Of a DNA stretch of 64,000 nt, positions 17,125-26,389 are shown one piece after another. Position 1 is the first letter of the stretch. Every line of letters begins with the position of its first letter. Location: contig NZ_REFU01000005.1 in NCBI RefSeq assembly GCF_003688915.1, positions 1-64,000 on the forward strand, written 5' to 3'. A program made the position numbers and the translations under genes. The notes below the pieces were generated by a model. It did not search any database. It saw only the letters and a list, made by a program, of their open reading frames with translations, and was not told the origin of the DNA. This DNA is from Rhodococcus sp. SBT000017. Lineage in GTDB: Bacteria > Actinomycetota > Actinomycetes > Mycobacteriales > Mycobacteriaceae.

Positions 17125-19290
17125 CTAGGCTGCGTTGCCGATGGGTGTCGGTGCGGTCTTGCTTTCGGCGACGAGATCCTCGGCCACGAGATAGACCGTC
17201 GGTTTGCCGCCGAGCCCGTTGTGGTCGATCTTCACGCACCGCAGGTCGGTACCCGGCGGGACGACGACCTCGTCCTCACCGGAGAACTGCGAGATCGATT
17301 TGACCGGGATTCCGTTGCGGGTGCGAATGACCATCATGTACGGCGGGTGTCCGGCGAACCCGTGCGCGACGGTCTCGCGGGTGCTGCAGCTGGTGACCTT
17401 GCCGATCTGCACCTTCGATCCCACACTGAATGCCTGGTCGATGTACTCGCCCGCGGTGCCCTTCCACCCCGACGGCACTTTCGTCCCGCGCATGACGGTC
17501 ATCGGCTGCTGGTTGGGGTTGTGCTCGTTGAACTTGTCGAATGCCGATTCCAGTTGTGAGACCGTCGATTTGATCGATGGAGGCGGTGTGGCGTCGCGCC
17601 CGGTGATGGCGGCGTTGATCTGCCGGTAGCTGCCACCGGTGTACGTGGTGAGCGCGGCGCGCTCTTTGCTGCCGAGGTGCTTCTTGACGAACTCCGAGTT
17701 CGATGCGGTCAGCGACTCGATCGAGGACACCTGCAGCGTGCCCGACGAGTTCGTGAACCCCCACTTCTTCAGGTCTCCGGCCCGTTGGGCGATCACCTCG
17801 TAGTCGCCCGCGGTCTCGACACCGAACGCTCGGATACCGGACCGTGTCAGCGCCGAATGCTTGTCGGCCCCGAGGCTCTCGGGTGGGATCTTGTGCTCGA
17901 AGTGCGGGATGACACCACCGCCGCGGGTGGGCGTGCCGAGAGCGCGCCGATGCGCGGCCGCGTAGGCGGCGTCGGCCTGCTGCGTCGAGCCACCTTCGGC
18001 GATGACCTTCTCGTGCGCCGCGCGCCCAGCGGCGACCGCGGCCTTCTCGCGCAAGGCCTTCTTGTGGCACTTGACGCCGTCGTAGATGTCGGCGCGGACA
18101 GGGCCCGCTCCCACGGCCTCGACCAGTTTGGTGTGCGCGCCGTCCATGCCTTTGTCGATGATCTGCTGGTGCTGCGCTGTGGTGCTGGCGCTGCCGTCGG
18201 CGGCTTTGCGGGCAACCTCGAGCGCGAGATCGCTCTTGACCGCGTGTGCCTGGCGCTGCATGTCGGTCGCGCCGTCGGGCAAGGCCTCGACGGCGGTCAT
18301 CACCGGGATGCGGTTGGCCTTGGCCAGCGCCTGCTGCTTGCTGCTGGCGGATGCCACCGCGTAGTACGCGTCGCCCTTGCGCTGGACGATGAGAAAGTCC
18401 GACGGGCCACGCCTGTAGATTCCGGTACCCCCGTCGAGAAGTCGACCTTCCACCTCGGTGATGCCGTCACCAGTGTCGACGGGAATTTTCGCTGCCGAGT
18501 AGACCGAGGTGTCACGATCGCGGCCCACCAGCGACAACGACCCGGTGCCTTGGAGAGCGTCGGTGGCCTCACCCGCGAAACGCCGGTTGTGGGATCGGGC
18601 GATGGCTTCGACGTCCGCGTCGGTCAGCTCGGCACACATGCGATCGGAACCAGCCTGGTCCAGGTCCACCCGTGTCCCGAACCGCGCCGCCACAAGATCG
18701 TCGGCCGCGTGCTCGCGCTCGACCTTCGCCGCGGCGTGCGCGGTCTTGGCATCTTCGAAAGCTTTCTCGCGCTCGGCGACATCAGCAGCGCTGCCGGTGC
18801 CGGCGTCGAGCTCCTTGGCCGCCTTGCGCAGTCGAGCGCGTTCCCGGTTGACCGCTTTGCGTGCGTCGTCCACTGCGAGTTCGGCTGCCGCATCGCGCTT
18901 CTGCGCCTCGTCGAGCGCGATCTGAGCGTCCGAGAGTTGTGGGCCGAGCAGTTTCTGCTGTTCCTTCTTAGCCTGAGCGATAAGCAGTTTCGCCGACGGA
19001 GGGTTGGCATGCACGCTCGGCATCGGGGTACCGCCGAGCACGCTCTTGTCGATCCCGAGCCCCGCCATCATCTCGGGCAACATGCTCGGTGGTGCCGCCT
19101 GAACAGCCGCGGCAGTCTCGACGAGGCCCTGCTCCTTGAGGTGCGCGACGACTTTCTTGCGCGCTTCGCGGCCCAGCCGCCTGTTGGCGTTCGCATTCGC
19201 AGCAGCGGAGTAGCTGCCACATTTCGGGCAGCGCCGCCCACCGTTGGATTTTGCCCGGCACATAGGGTCACTGTACTGCAGAAACGACAT
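17125..19290 (-). CDS. ADP-ribosyltransferase toxin with zinc finger and coiled coil
   Basis: A 721-residue multidomain protein. Residues about 10-25 form a Cys motif (MCRAKSNGGRRCPKCGS). Residues about 85-220 are a long Ala/Lys/Glu-rich coiled coil. The C-terminal about 140 residues are an R-S-E class mono-ADP-ribosyltransferase: Arg at about 601 (VMRGTK), an STS-type motif in SCST at about 634-637, and the ExE pair in GEDEVV at about 672-674. R-S-E transferases with ExE usually modify arginine. The ATG at 19290 follows a GGGGGGA site; the longer reading upstream is low-complexity and rejected. No signal peptide is seen. The adjacent ADP-ribosylglycohydrolase makes an effector-immunity or toxin-antitoxin role likely. 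Confidence 0.86.
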   Translation of the reverse strand: MSFLQYSDPMCRAKSNGGRRCPKCGSYSAAANANANRRLGREARKKVVAHLKEQGLVETAAAVQAAPPSMLPEMMAGLGIDKSVLGGTPMPSVHANPPSAKLLIAQAKKEQQKLLGPQLSDAQIALDEAQKRDAAAELAVDDARKAVNRERARLRKAAKELDAGTGSAADVAEREKAFEDAKTAHAAAKVEREHAADDLVAARFGTRVDLDQAGSDRMCAELTDADVEAIARSHNRRFAGEATDALQGTGSLSLVGRDRDTSVYSAAKIPVDTGDGITEVEGRLLDGGTGIYRRGPSDFLIVQRKGDAYYAVASASSKQQALAKANRIPVMTAVEALPDGATDMQRQAHAVKSDLALEVARKAADGSASTTAQHQQIIDKGMDGAHTKLVEAVGAGPVRADIYDGVKCHKKALREKAAVAAGRAAHEKVIAEGGSTQQADAAYAAAHRRALGTPTRGGGVIPHFEHKIPPESLGADKHSALTRSGIRAFGVETAGDYEVIAQRAGDLKKWGFTNSSGTLQVSSIESLTASNSEFVKKHLGSKERAALTTYTGGSYRQINAAITGRDATPPPSIKSTVSQLESAFDKFNEHNPNQQPMTVMRGTKVPSGWKGTAGEYIDQAFSVGSKVQIGKVTSCSTRETVAHGFAGHPPYMMVIRTRNGIPVKSISQFSGEDEVVVPPGTDLRCVKIDHNGLGGKPTVYLVAEDLVAESKTAPTPIGNAA

Positions 19291-19406
19291 GTCCCCCCGT
19301 GGGGTGGTACCAGCTGGATCCCGGCGGACAGGCCGGTTGCGAGGTTCTGCAGCGGAGGGTTGCTGACTGAGGCGATGGCGTCCGGACAAGGGCGATCGTG
19401 GAGTGG

Positions 19407-20369
19407 TTATCGGCGGCGTCGATCCCAACCGCGCTGAGCAGCGATGATGCAGAAATCGGAGGTGTCGTCGACGACGAAGTCCGTGGTATCGACGAGCGTT
19501 CGTTGTGCGTAAGCGAAGACGACGATGTTTTCCGCTTTTCTTGTATGAAACCGCTTCGCGTCGGTGCGGTGTTGCTCGATCCGATCGCGCATCGCCTCCT
19601 GTCGCCTTTTCGACCATGCGGACCATTCGATCCGCAATCGGTGCGGTTGCCTCGGCCGGTTTCCGCTCGAATCGATGGGACCGGCGAACAAAGGTAGGGC
19701 GATGTACTGGCCAGTGTCCTCTGGTGGCACGCTGAACATCAGGTTGGCGTAGACGATGAGGTTCGGCGCTTCGACGGTGTACCCGCTGGTGCCGAGGCGG
19801 GAGAAAGCCCTGTCGTAAGGGCCCTTGTAGGCATGCTCGCCGGCTCCACGTCCAGGCAGTTCGAGACGTCGTCCTGCGAACCCGACCTGCCGGTAGCTGA
19901 CGAAATGACTGCAGATCGGTAGGAGTGTCGACACTGGGCTCGGCCTCAAACCACTCGTGCGCTCACGCGCAGGGGCGTCGGAACCGCGGGACGACTGGCG
20001 CACTTGTTCGGCGGGGGCATCGGGATCGACGACCTCACGCTGCTCGTTCCGGACGAGTTCGGCTGGGAACGACGCCCCTGCTGTCAGTTGCGTTGCTGCA
20101 GGATGCACCACGCCATTACGAACCAGCATCTCTTGACCGGATATCTCGCAGCCCGACTGATGCGCAATACGGAAATGCGGTCGAGTGGCGTACTCCCCGC
20201 TGGGACTTGCAGGGTTCTCGCCTACTGCGACCATCGTCGCAGTGGCACGGCAGTCGGAACACCGATGCGGTCCGGCGTCGGATTTAGAGAACTTGCCGGC
20301 ACGGATCGACCGGTCGAGGTCCGATGCCCACTCCTCGTTTCTCGACCTATCGCTATAGGCGTAGTCCAT
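19407..20369 (-). CDS. protein with N-terminal zinc-finger-like motif
   Basis: A 320-residue protein. Residues 35-75 contain CSDC and later HFRIAHQSGC, a C2-H2/HC arrangement recalling the N-terminal zinc finger of CoiA-like proteins. The C-terminal part has beta-rich blocks (EAPNLIVYANLMFSVP, QYIALPLFAGPI) and a basic helix. GGGGAGGG precedes the ATG. It starts 71 bases after attH in the same direction, so read-through from the att operon is possible, but it is not a known att gene. Its function is unknown. Confidence 0.62.
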   Translation of the reverse strand: MDYAYSDRSRNEEWASDLDRSIRAGKFSKSDAGPHRCSDCRATATMVAVGENPASPSGEYATRPHFRIAHQSGCEISGQEMLVRNGVVHPAATQLTAGASFPAELVRNEQREVVDPDAPAEQVRQSSRGSDAPARERTSGLRPSPVSTLLPICSHFVSYRQVGFAGRRLELPGRGAGEHAYKGPYDRAFSRLGTSGYTVEAPNLIVYANLMFSVPPEDTGQYIALPLFAGPIDSSGNRPRQPHRLRIEWSAWSKRRQEAMRDRIEQHRTDAKRFHTRKAENIVVFAYAQRTLVDTTDFVVDDTSDFCIIAAQRGWDRRRR

Positions 20370-20440
20370 GTTTGAGTCCCTCCCCGGAAGAGACCTTACA
20401 AACGTGTCCTCCCAGCCTGTGGCACAACGTAACTGGCAAT

Positions 20441-21601
20441 CTACGTGGTGTAGTCCGCGTTGATTCGAATGTATCCATCGGTGAGGTCGCAGCCGAACAC
20501 TGTCCAGGCGTCAGTGCCGATTCCGAGGTCGATGTTGATCTCGACGGTGGCCGTTGCCAGGTGTGCACGAACGGCCTCGATGGTGGCCTGCTGGTCGAGC
20601 GACGAGTTCGGATAGACATCGATGTCCGCGAAAGCAACTCGGACTTTGCCGGGATCTATGTCCACCTCGCTGCTGCATTTTCCGATGGCCATGAGAACTC
20701 GTCCCCAGTTGGGGTCTTCACCGTGGATCATGGTCTTGACCAAGGGAGAGTTGATGATCGACTTTCCGACCGTGCGCGCTTGGCGCTCGCTCGATGCGCC
20801 GGAGACTGTGGTGACGATCAGCTTGGTCGCACCTTCGCCGTCGCTGGCGATCATTTTCACTAGTTCCGTGCACACTTCCTCGAGAGCTTGCTCGAACGCG
20901 GTATCGGGTACCGGCCCGGCGGCACCGTTGGCGAAGATCGCTGCTGTGTCGCTGGTGGAGGTGTCGGTGTCGATCGAGACCGAGTTGTAGGTGCGGTCGA
21001 CGACGTCACGGAAGATTCGGTCGAGGGTGTTTTGGGGGACGTCGGCGTCGGTGAAGACGAACGACAGCATGGTCGCCATGTCCGGTTCTATCATCCCGAC
21101 ACCTTTGGCGATTCCGACGATGGTGCTGGTGCCGACGGTTCGTTCGGAGACCTTGGCGCGGGTGTCGGTGGTCATGATTGCTCGGGCCACTGCGTGCGCG
21201 TCGAGTGGTGTTCCCTGGCCGAGCCCGTCGAGTCCGGTGCGAATGGTGTCCATCGGATATTGCACTCCGATGACTCCGGTGGAGGCCATGATCAGGGCGT
21301 TGGGTTCGATTCCTACGGTTCGTGCGACGGATGCGCGTATCTCGGTGGCGTTGCGGAGCCCTTCCGCGCCGGTCGCGACGTTGGCGTTCTTGGCCAATAC
21401 GAGGACCCCGCGAGGACTGATCTGCTCGATCGAGGTCTTGCTCAAGGTGACGCAGGGGCCGGCGAACAGTGACTTCGTGAAGACGACCGAGGAGGTGCAC
21501 GGCCTGTCGGAGATGACCATGGAGAAGTCGTCTCTACCTTCGTCTGCGAGTCCCAAATGGGTTGTCCAGCAGTGAAACCCCCGTGGGGACGCGGCGCTCA
21601 T
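20441..21601 (-). CDS. attH: ArgJ-like ornithine acetyltransferase
   Basis: A 386-residue member of the ArgJ/OAT family, which moves an acyl group from N-acyl-ornithine to glutamate or related acceptors and matures by self-cleavage. The cleavage motif KGVGMIEPDMATML is at about 166-179, with the nucleophilic Thr at about 177. The ATG at 21601 follows AAAGGGCAGAC. It is the last att gene, 32 bases after attG. The clavulanate cluster contains a comparable OAT (oat2), which strengthens the parallel to clavam chemistry. Here it may acylate or deacylate an arginine-type intermediate. The symbol follows the R. fascians att order. Confidence 0.9.
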   Translation of the reverse strand: MSAASPRGFHCWTTHLGLADEGRDDFSMVISDRPCTSSVVFTKSLFAGPCVTLSKTSIEQISPRGVLVLAKNANVATGAEGLRNATEIRASVARTVGIEPNALIMASTGVIGVQYPMDTIRTGLDGLGQGTPLDAHAVARAIMTTDTRAKVSERTVGTSTIVGIAKGVGMIEPDMATMLSFVFTDADVPQNTLDRIFRDVVDRTYNSVSIDTDTSTSDTAAIFANGAAGPVPDTAFEQALEEVCTELVKMIASDGEGATKLIVTTVSGASSERQARTVGKSIINSPLVKTMIHGEDPNWGRVLMAIGKCSSEVDIDPGKVRVAFADIDVYPNSSLDQQATIEAVRAHLATATVEINIDLGIGTDAWTVFGCDLTDGYIRINADYTT

Positions 21602-21633
21602 GTCTGCCCTTTCCGATCCGTGTGATGTTGAAG

Positions 21634-23100
21634 TCAGGACGCTCTGGACCATGCCAGCAATGCGCGCCGGTCGGGCTTGCCGACAGACGTTTTCGGCCAG
21701 TCGGACATCAGAGTGATCTTTCCGATGAGACCGTAGCTGTTCATCACTTTGGTGACGCGAAGGTGGATTCGTCCGAGGTCTGCCCCGGTGGGTGTCAGGC
21801 GGCACAGTACTGTCGTCTGCTTATCTGCTCCTGTGGCCGTTGGGGCGAACACGACGACCTCGTCCACCTCGTCGAGTGCGGTGATCTCGTCGACCAGGAC
21901 GCCTGCCGAACAGAGTTGACCGTGGTTGTTTGTCCATACGTCATCGATGCGGCCCAGGACGTTGATGGCACCGTTGTCATGGACCATCACCGCGTCCCCG
22001 CTTCGGTACCAGCCGTCCGTGAATGCGCTCTGTGTACGGTCCGGGTCTCCCCAGTAGCCTTCTGCTCGGTGCGCTCGGCGGAATTCGGGCTCGCCCACTC
22101 GATAGGTATCTGCGTCGATTCCGTGGATGGGGCGCACTCGCATCTCCACCCCGGGTAGGGGTCGCAGTTCGGCCGCGCTCTGCAACTGTGGCCGCAGATC
22201 TGCGCACATGATGCCGCACTCGGTGGCCCCGTAGAGCCTGCGTAGGTGGACTCCGCACCGCTGGTGGATCAGCCGTGCAGTGGTCGGCGTCAGGAGAGCC
22301 CCGCCCGTCAGTGCGGTGGTCAGGTGTTCACCCATTCGCTCCGATGCCGCCGGTGACGCTGCGATCGCGTCGTAGTGCGAGGGAAGGGCGCTCATATAGG
22401 TACCGTTCCAGTCGCAAATCGCTCTCGCGAGGGCAGAGGCCGGGAGACCAGCGTCGAGGTGCACCGTGGGTGCTCCCGAGAGCAAGCCCGCGAGAACGTG
22501 AACGTCCATCCCGTGCGCGAAATCGAGGGGGTGGATGTTGATGATCACATCGTCGGCTGTCAGACCGAGCTGCTGGCACCAGTCGGTGCGGTCGGCGAAC
22601 AGCGATTCCTCGGTCCAGTACACCCATTTCGGCTCACCACTCGATCCGGATGTTTCGAGGATTCTTCCTCGCACGGCGTCGTGCTCGGTCACGTCGTGGT
22701 GACGCGTTGGGTTGCAGTATCGGAGCTTTCGGGTTGCTGCATCGAACACGGAGCCCAGTTCAGGCAGGCCGGGGTCGATGTCGTGGTCGGTGATGGCGTG
22801 CCAGCGGCGGCCCAGTGCGCTCAGTCGTTCCCATGCTGGATGCCGCGTCCGGCTCGCCAGGTGCACGCCGCCGGCGGCCATCGTTCCCAGTAGTGCTGCA
22901 ATGAAGTCTGCGGCCCCGGGGTGGTGATCGACGACGACCACGTCGCCTTCGTCGATCACCGGTGCCAGTGCGTCCCGCCATGCCGTCGCTGCGGCCGACA
23001 GCTCCCCGAACGTCGTATGGCGTCGTCCCTGGTGGAGTGCGTCCTGGTCCTTTTCGGGCATGCTGTTCAGTGCGGTGAGGAACCCTCGCGCGTCAGACAT
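21634..23100 (-). CDS. attG: AMP-forming acyl ligase (ANL superfamily)
   Basis: A 488-residue adenylate-forming ligase. The P-loop-like A3 motif TSGSSGEPK is near residue 180, an ATECG motif near 310, and YRSGDAV near 370. It should activate a carboxylate as an acyl-adenylate. The usual C-terminal lysine region (VGKPDRRALL) is present. The ATG at 23100 overlaps the attF stop by 8 bases. In this pathway it could activate a carboxylic acid for amide formation or the product for export; the substrate is not predictable. No carrier-protein gene is nearby. Confidence 0.88.
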   Translation of the reverse strand: MSDARGFLTALNSMPEKDQDALHQGRRHTTFGELSAAATAWRDALAPVIDEGDVVVVDHHPGAADFIAALLGTMAAGGVHLASRTRHPAWERLSALGRRWHAITDHDIDPGLPELGSVFDAATRKLRYCNPTRHHDVTEHDAVRGRILETSGSSGEPKWVYWTEESLFADRTDWCQQLGLTADDVIINIHPLDFAHGMDVHVLAGLLSGAPTVHLDAGLPASALARAICDWNGTYMSALPSHYDAIAASPAASERMGEHLTTALTGGALLTPTTARLIHQRCGVHLRRLYGATECGIMCADLRPQLQSAAELRPLPGVEMRVRPIHGIDADTYRVGEPEFRRAHRAEGYWGDPDRTQSAFTDGWYRSGDAVMVHDNGAINVLGRIDDVWTNNHGQLCSAGVLVDEITALDEVDEVVVFAPTATGADKQTTVLCRLTPTGADLGRIHLRVTKVMNSYGLIGKITLMSDWPKTSVGKPDRRALLAWSRAS

Positions 23101-23836
23101 TGATCTGTCCTCGGAACAAGTGTCTGACGCTGCCCGGTTCGATCGTTGTCCGCCCGTGCAGAACCTGTTCGTTGTCGAGGACGAGAAGATCACCCGGGGC
23201 CCAGTCGTGCGAGTAGAAGCTGGCACTGCCCCGCAGGTAGGAATCGAGCCGTGCGAAGACGGCCCGGCTGTCTTCTTCGGTCGAGCCCGCCAGACGGACC
23301 GACCATCCTGCGGGGGTGGTCCGTTCCTCGGTGAACGGAAGTGCCACGTTCAACCGCGTTGTCCCCGTAGCTGATCGCACTGCAGGTGGAATCGACAGCC
23401 AGCGGTGCGCAACGTCGGGAAAGTGGGATTGGTCGGTGACGTAGTACTCCCAATCGACGTCGGTCACCGTGCTCAGGTCCGGTGGGAGTGTCGCATCGAG
23501 TAGCTCCGATTGCAGACAGAGTTCTGTGCGTCCGGATCCTGTGGGCTGATCGACAGCATTGCAATACAGCGCAATGTATTTGGGACAGGTCCCGACAAGT
23601 GTGCCGTCGGTGTGCAGAGGCAGGGCGCTGCGCCCGGTGACGACGCGGTCCGGTAGCGGACTTGCGTCGAGATCGAGCAGACCTGCGCTTCCGGTGCCGA
23701 ACCGATGTGTGGCGAGAGTCCCGAGCCCCTGCACGAAGACCTCGAAGTCGCTTCTGCCGAAGTTGACGTCGCCGACCAGAGCGAATCCATCCCGGGTGGC
23801 CACTGCCGCGAGATCTCCGGGATCGATTGCCGTCAC
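23093..23836 (-). CDS. attF: clavaminate-synthase-like Fe(II)/2-oxoglutarate oxygenase
   Basis: A 247-residue TauD/clavaminate-synthase-like oxygenase, shorter than clavaminate synthase itself (about 325). The metal facial triad is visible: HTD at about 75-77 (LPLHTDGT) and the distal His at about 227 (QVLHGRT), with a basic residue about 11 positions later for 2-oxoglutarate. It overlaps attE by ATGA and attG by 8 bases. In clavam synthesis such enzymes hydroxylate, close rings and desaturate the beta-lactam intermediate. Here it follows the beta-lactam-synthetase-like gene directly, suggesting a similar step. Confidence 0.9.
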   Translation of the reverse strand: MTAIDPGDLAAVATRDGFALVGDVNFGRSDFEVFVQGLGTLATHRFGTGSAGLLDLDASPLPDRVVTGRSALPLHTDGTLVGTCPKYIALYCNAVDQPTGSGRTELCLQSELLDATLPPDLSTVTDVDWEYYVTDQSHFPDVAHRWLSIPPAVRSATGTTRLNVALPFTEERTTPAGWSVRLAGSTEEDSRAVFARLDSYLRGSASFYSHDWAPGDLLVLDNEQVLHGRTTIEPGSVRHLFRGQINV

Positions 23837-24993
23837 CGCTGCTCACCGCCGACCGCAACATCGTGGTCTCCCAGAGGGACCTCATCGAGCGTCTGTGCCC
23901 GAATTCGGGCACAGACGGCAGCCAGTTGTTCTCCGAGCGCGCCGTCCAACCCCGCTGACAAACCCGCCCCTTGGTGGATTGCGACTTTTCTCCCGAACGC
24001 AGTCTCACCGGGCAGTTGGTAGGCCGCGAGCTCGCGGAGATAGTACTTTTCGATGCCGTCGACTGTCTTCAGCTGAGCGGGGACACTCTGTTGAATGTGC
24101 AGTAGAGCAGGACTCCAGTACGGGTGGTACATGCGCGGCCCTGGGGTGAATTGGCCGGTCACCATCATTCCTGATGCGCTGGCGTCGTCGATACGTTCGT
24201 TCAGATCGCCGGCGACTGCGCCCATACCGAAATCGCTTCCGGCGTTGAGCAGATCGCTGCCGAGTCCGGTCACGAGGTCGGCACCACATGCTCGCGCCAA
24301 CTCGAAGGCCACTGTCACCAGCAGATGCACGGTGATGACTTCTGCATCATCGGATTGAGTGTGCTGCATGCACGGGTAGATCGCCGCTGTCGATTCCTGT
24401 GCGGTGACGTCGATGACGTCGAGCGGCAGACCGACGTGGCGCGCTGTTCGAGAGGCACCGTCGATTTCGTCACCCCAGGGTGTGCGGAGGGTCAGTGCAC
24501 GGACGTCGGCACCGGCCCTCCACAAGTAGGAGGCGAGGAGTCCGGAGTCGACACCACCGGAGAGCAGCAAGCGAATAGGACGCCCCGACGATGCAATTTC
24601 CGTTGCTGCAGTGCGTAATCCATGGTCGAGCCACCCCATGGCCTGTTCGAGCGAACACCCTGGGACACCGCCCGACGGCGACGATCGGGGGACAGCGCGG
24701 TGCACCGACAACTCTCCGTCGGCGGAGCAGACCAGGGTCGTCCCGGGGCGAAGTGCCGTGGTGGTTCCTACACGGTGACCGACACTCGCGGCAGTCGCCG
24801 CGAACTGCGATCCCACCGCCCATGTCCGTGCATCATCGGTGCGGGAGAGAAAGACTCGGCATTCGCCGTGCAGCGGCGTTGTGATCATGACTGTTCCGTC
24901 GTTGCGGTTCAGCACGGGGCCGGTATGTCCGCCAACACGGCGGATGCAGCCGCTGCGCGAAAAGACGACCCACCCATGATCGGTTGGGGTCAT
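23833..24993 (-). CDS. attE: beta-lactam-synthetase-like amidotransferase
   Basis: A 386-residue asparagine-synthetase-fold enzyme. The ATP-pyrophosphatase loop LLSGGVDSG is at about 143-151. The N-terminal domain lacks the Cys-2 nucleophile needed for glutamine hydrolysis, as in beta-lactam synthetase (Bls) and carbapenam synthetase, which close a beta-lactam ring inside one substrate. YYLRELAAYQL and GRKVAIHQGAG near the C-terminus match the region of the catalytic Tyr/Glu and Lys of those enzymes. It is shorter than Bls (about 510). The ATG overlaps the attD stop (ATGA). Ring closure is a family inference. Confidence 0.88.
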   Translation of the reverse strand: MTPTDHGWVVFSRSGCIRRVGGHTGPVLNRNDGTVMITTPLHGECRVFLSRTDDARTWAVGSQFAATAASVGHRVGTTTALRPGTTLVCSADGELSVHRAVPRSSPSGGVPGCSLEQAMGWLDHGLRTAATEIASSGRPIRLLLSGGVDSGLLASYLWRAGADVRALTLRTPWGDEIDGASRTARHVGLPLDVIDVTAQESTAAIYPCMQHTQSDDAEVITVHLLVTVAFELARACGADLVTGLGSDLLNAGSDFGMGAVAGDLNERIDDASASGMMVTGQFTPGPRMYHPYWSPALLHIQQSVPAQLKTVDGIEKYYLRELAAYQLPGETAFGRKVAIHQGAGLSAGLDGALGEQLAAVCARIRAQTLDEVPLGDHDVAVGGEQR

Positions 24994-25814
24994 GGGTTGT
25001 CTCCGACAATTGTGCGCATCTTCTGTTGGGCCGCATCGCCTGCAGCGAACCCCGCTCGGTGGCCGGCTATTGCTGCAATACGGGCTCGTTCCATGTCGAG
25101 CAGCAGATCGTGGTTGACGAACGCCTTGGTGCGGGCAAACGGCACCGATTGGTACTCGGCCAGTGCCTGTGCTCGGGCGCATCCTGCAGCGAGCGGGTCA
25201 CTGTGGGCTGCAACGAGTTCATCGAGGAGGCCGTCGGAAAGTGCGGTGGCACCGAGCCATCGATCGCACCCGATGATCATTCGATTCGCCACGGCAGGCC
25301 CTACTCGGCGTTGCAGGAGCGGAGCTCCGAGTATGCAGGAGATACCCAACTTGAGCTCGGGCATACGGAGGTCCGACGTCGACGTTCCGATGCGCCAGTC
25401 GGCGCACAGTGCCAGCTGAAGACCGATGCCGATGCAGTATTTGTCGATGACTGCCACGGTCGGTTTCGAGATCGACAGAACTGCTCGATACATGTCCACG
25501 CAGGCGTCGATCCATCGATTGACCTCGGAGCCTCCCGTGAAGTCCTTGACTTCGTTGAAGTCACCGCCGACACCGAAGGATCGACCGTCTCCCCCGTACA
25601 GAACCAGCCCTTCGACATCCGGGGTGTCCCCTAGCTGCCAGACCAACTCGGTGATGCCGCGCATCTTGTCTGTGGAGAACGTGTTGTGTCCTTCACCGTC
25701 GAATTCGATGATCGCCAGGGGGCCGTTGCGAACTGCAGTACCGCCATGGGCTTCGGGCGACCTCGGCCGATCGTGGGGCTCGTGGGTGGCGGAGGGTGAG
25801 TGCAGTGTTCTCAC
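24990..25814 (-). CDS. attD: crotonase-fold enzyme (carboxymethylproline-synthase-like)
   Basis: A 274-residue enoyl-CoA hydratase/isomerase superfamily protein. Crotonase oxyanion segments are visible at GRSFGVGGDFNE (about 80-92) and KYCIGIGLQLALCADWR (about 125-141). The GTG at 25814 gives a 4-bp GTGA overlap with attC and keeps the coupling pattern of the operon. In carbapenem synthesis a crotonase (CarB) joins malonyl-CoA to an amino-acid aldehyde to make the beta-amino acid closed by the synthetase. The same job here would supply the substrate of AttE. Confidence 0.87.
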   Translation of the reverse strand: MRTLHSPSATHEPHDRPRSPEAHGGTAVRNGPLAIIEFDGEGHNTFSTDKMRGITELVWQLGDTPDVEGLVLYGGDGRSFGVGGDFNEVKDFTGGSEVNRWIDACVDMYRAVLSISKPTVAVIDKYCIGIGLQLALCADWRIGTSTSDLRMPELKLGISCILGAPLLQRRVGPAVANRMIIGCDRWLGATALSDGLLDELVAAHSDPLAAGCARAQALAEYQSVPFARTKAFVNHDLLLDMERARIAAIAGHRAGFAAGDAAQQKMRTIVGDNP

Positions 25815-26389
25815 GCTTCGACCAGCTCCCCGCGCTTTCGGCGGTCTGCGTCGAGGGCGCGGCGTGTGTAGAGACGTTGTCCCCATTGTTCGCTGTGATC
25901 GGCGGTGATAGTGGTGCCGTTGCATATTGCGGTGACGATTCGATGGAATTGAGCCAGTGCGACGGCGGCGGTGCGTTCGCTCAAGCTCGTCTCGGATTCG
26001 CCTGGGACGATGTCGAATCGGTCGACCGCGATGATCGGACCGCCATCTACCTTCGGGGTGATGATGTGGCAGGTGGCCCCGAATTGCGTTTGGTTGTCGT
26101 CGATCGCGTAGCGGTATCCGCCGATCCCTCGGTAGTTCGGGGTCGCCGGGTGGAAGTTCACGGCCAGTTCCCGCACTCGATCGAGTGTGGCCTCGGACAG
26201 GATGAAGTCCGATTTGAAGGAAAGAAGCAGGTCGCATCCGTGCCACTGATCGAACGATCGAGTCACTGGATCGCCGTAGTCCCAGGCAAACCAGTCGACG
26301 TCGGCGAATCTGCGGCGGAGAAAGTCGTGGGCGAGTTCGCCCCACCGTGATCCGTCGGAGATGAGCAGAACAGAACGGGTGTCTTTCAT
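25811..26389 (-). CDS. attC: 10-formyltetrahydrofolate-dependent formyltransferase
   Basis: A 192-residue formyltransferase-fold protein, about the size of GART (PurN) and of the catalytic half of methionyl-tRNA formyltransferase. The catalytic triad is intact: NFH at about 78-80 and the Asp in KVDGGPI at about 115. The C-terminal tRNA-binding domain is absent, so a small-molecule amine is the likely acceptor. ATGA overlap with attB. It may formylate an amine of the att metabolite, a step not present in clavam or carbapenem pathways. Confidence 0.88.
   Translation of the reverse strand: MKDTRSVLLISDGSRWGELAHDFLRRRFADVDWFAWDYGDPVTRSFDQWHGCDLLLSFKSDFILSEATLDRVRELAVNFHPATPNYRGIGGYRYAIDDNQTQFGATCHIITPKVDGGPIIAVDRFDIVPGESETSLSERTAAVALAQFHRIVTAICNGTTITADHSEQWGQRLYTRRALDADRRKRGELVEA

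Noticed and set aside
17677..19437. Long plus-strand frame opposite the ADP-ribosyltransferase gene
   Set aside because: It mirrors the codon bias of the real gene, has no domain and no ribosome site.
19407..20441. Gene at 19407-20369 as a ninth biosynthetic att gene
   Set aside because: It is co-directional and only 71 bases after attH, but it shows a zinc-finger-like protein with no enzyme motif and its own strong ribosome site, so it is kept outside the pathway.
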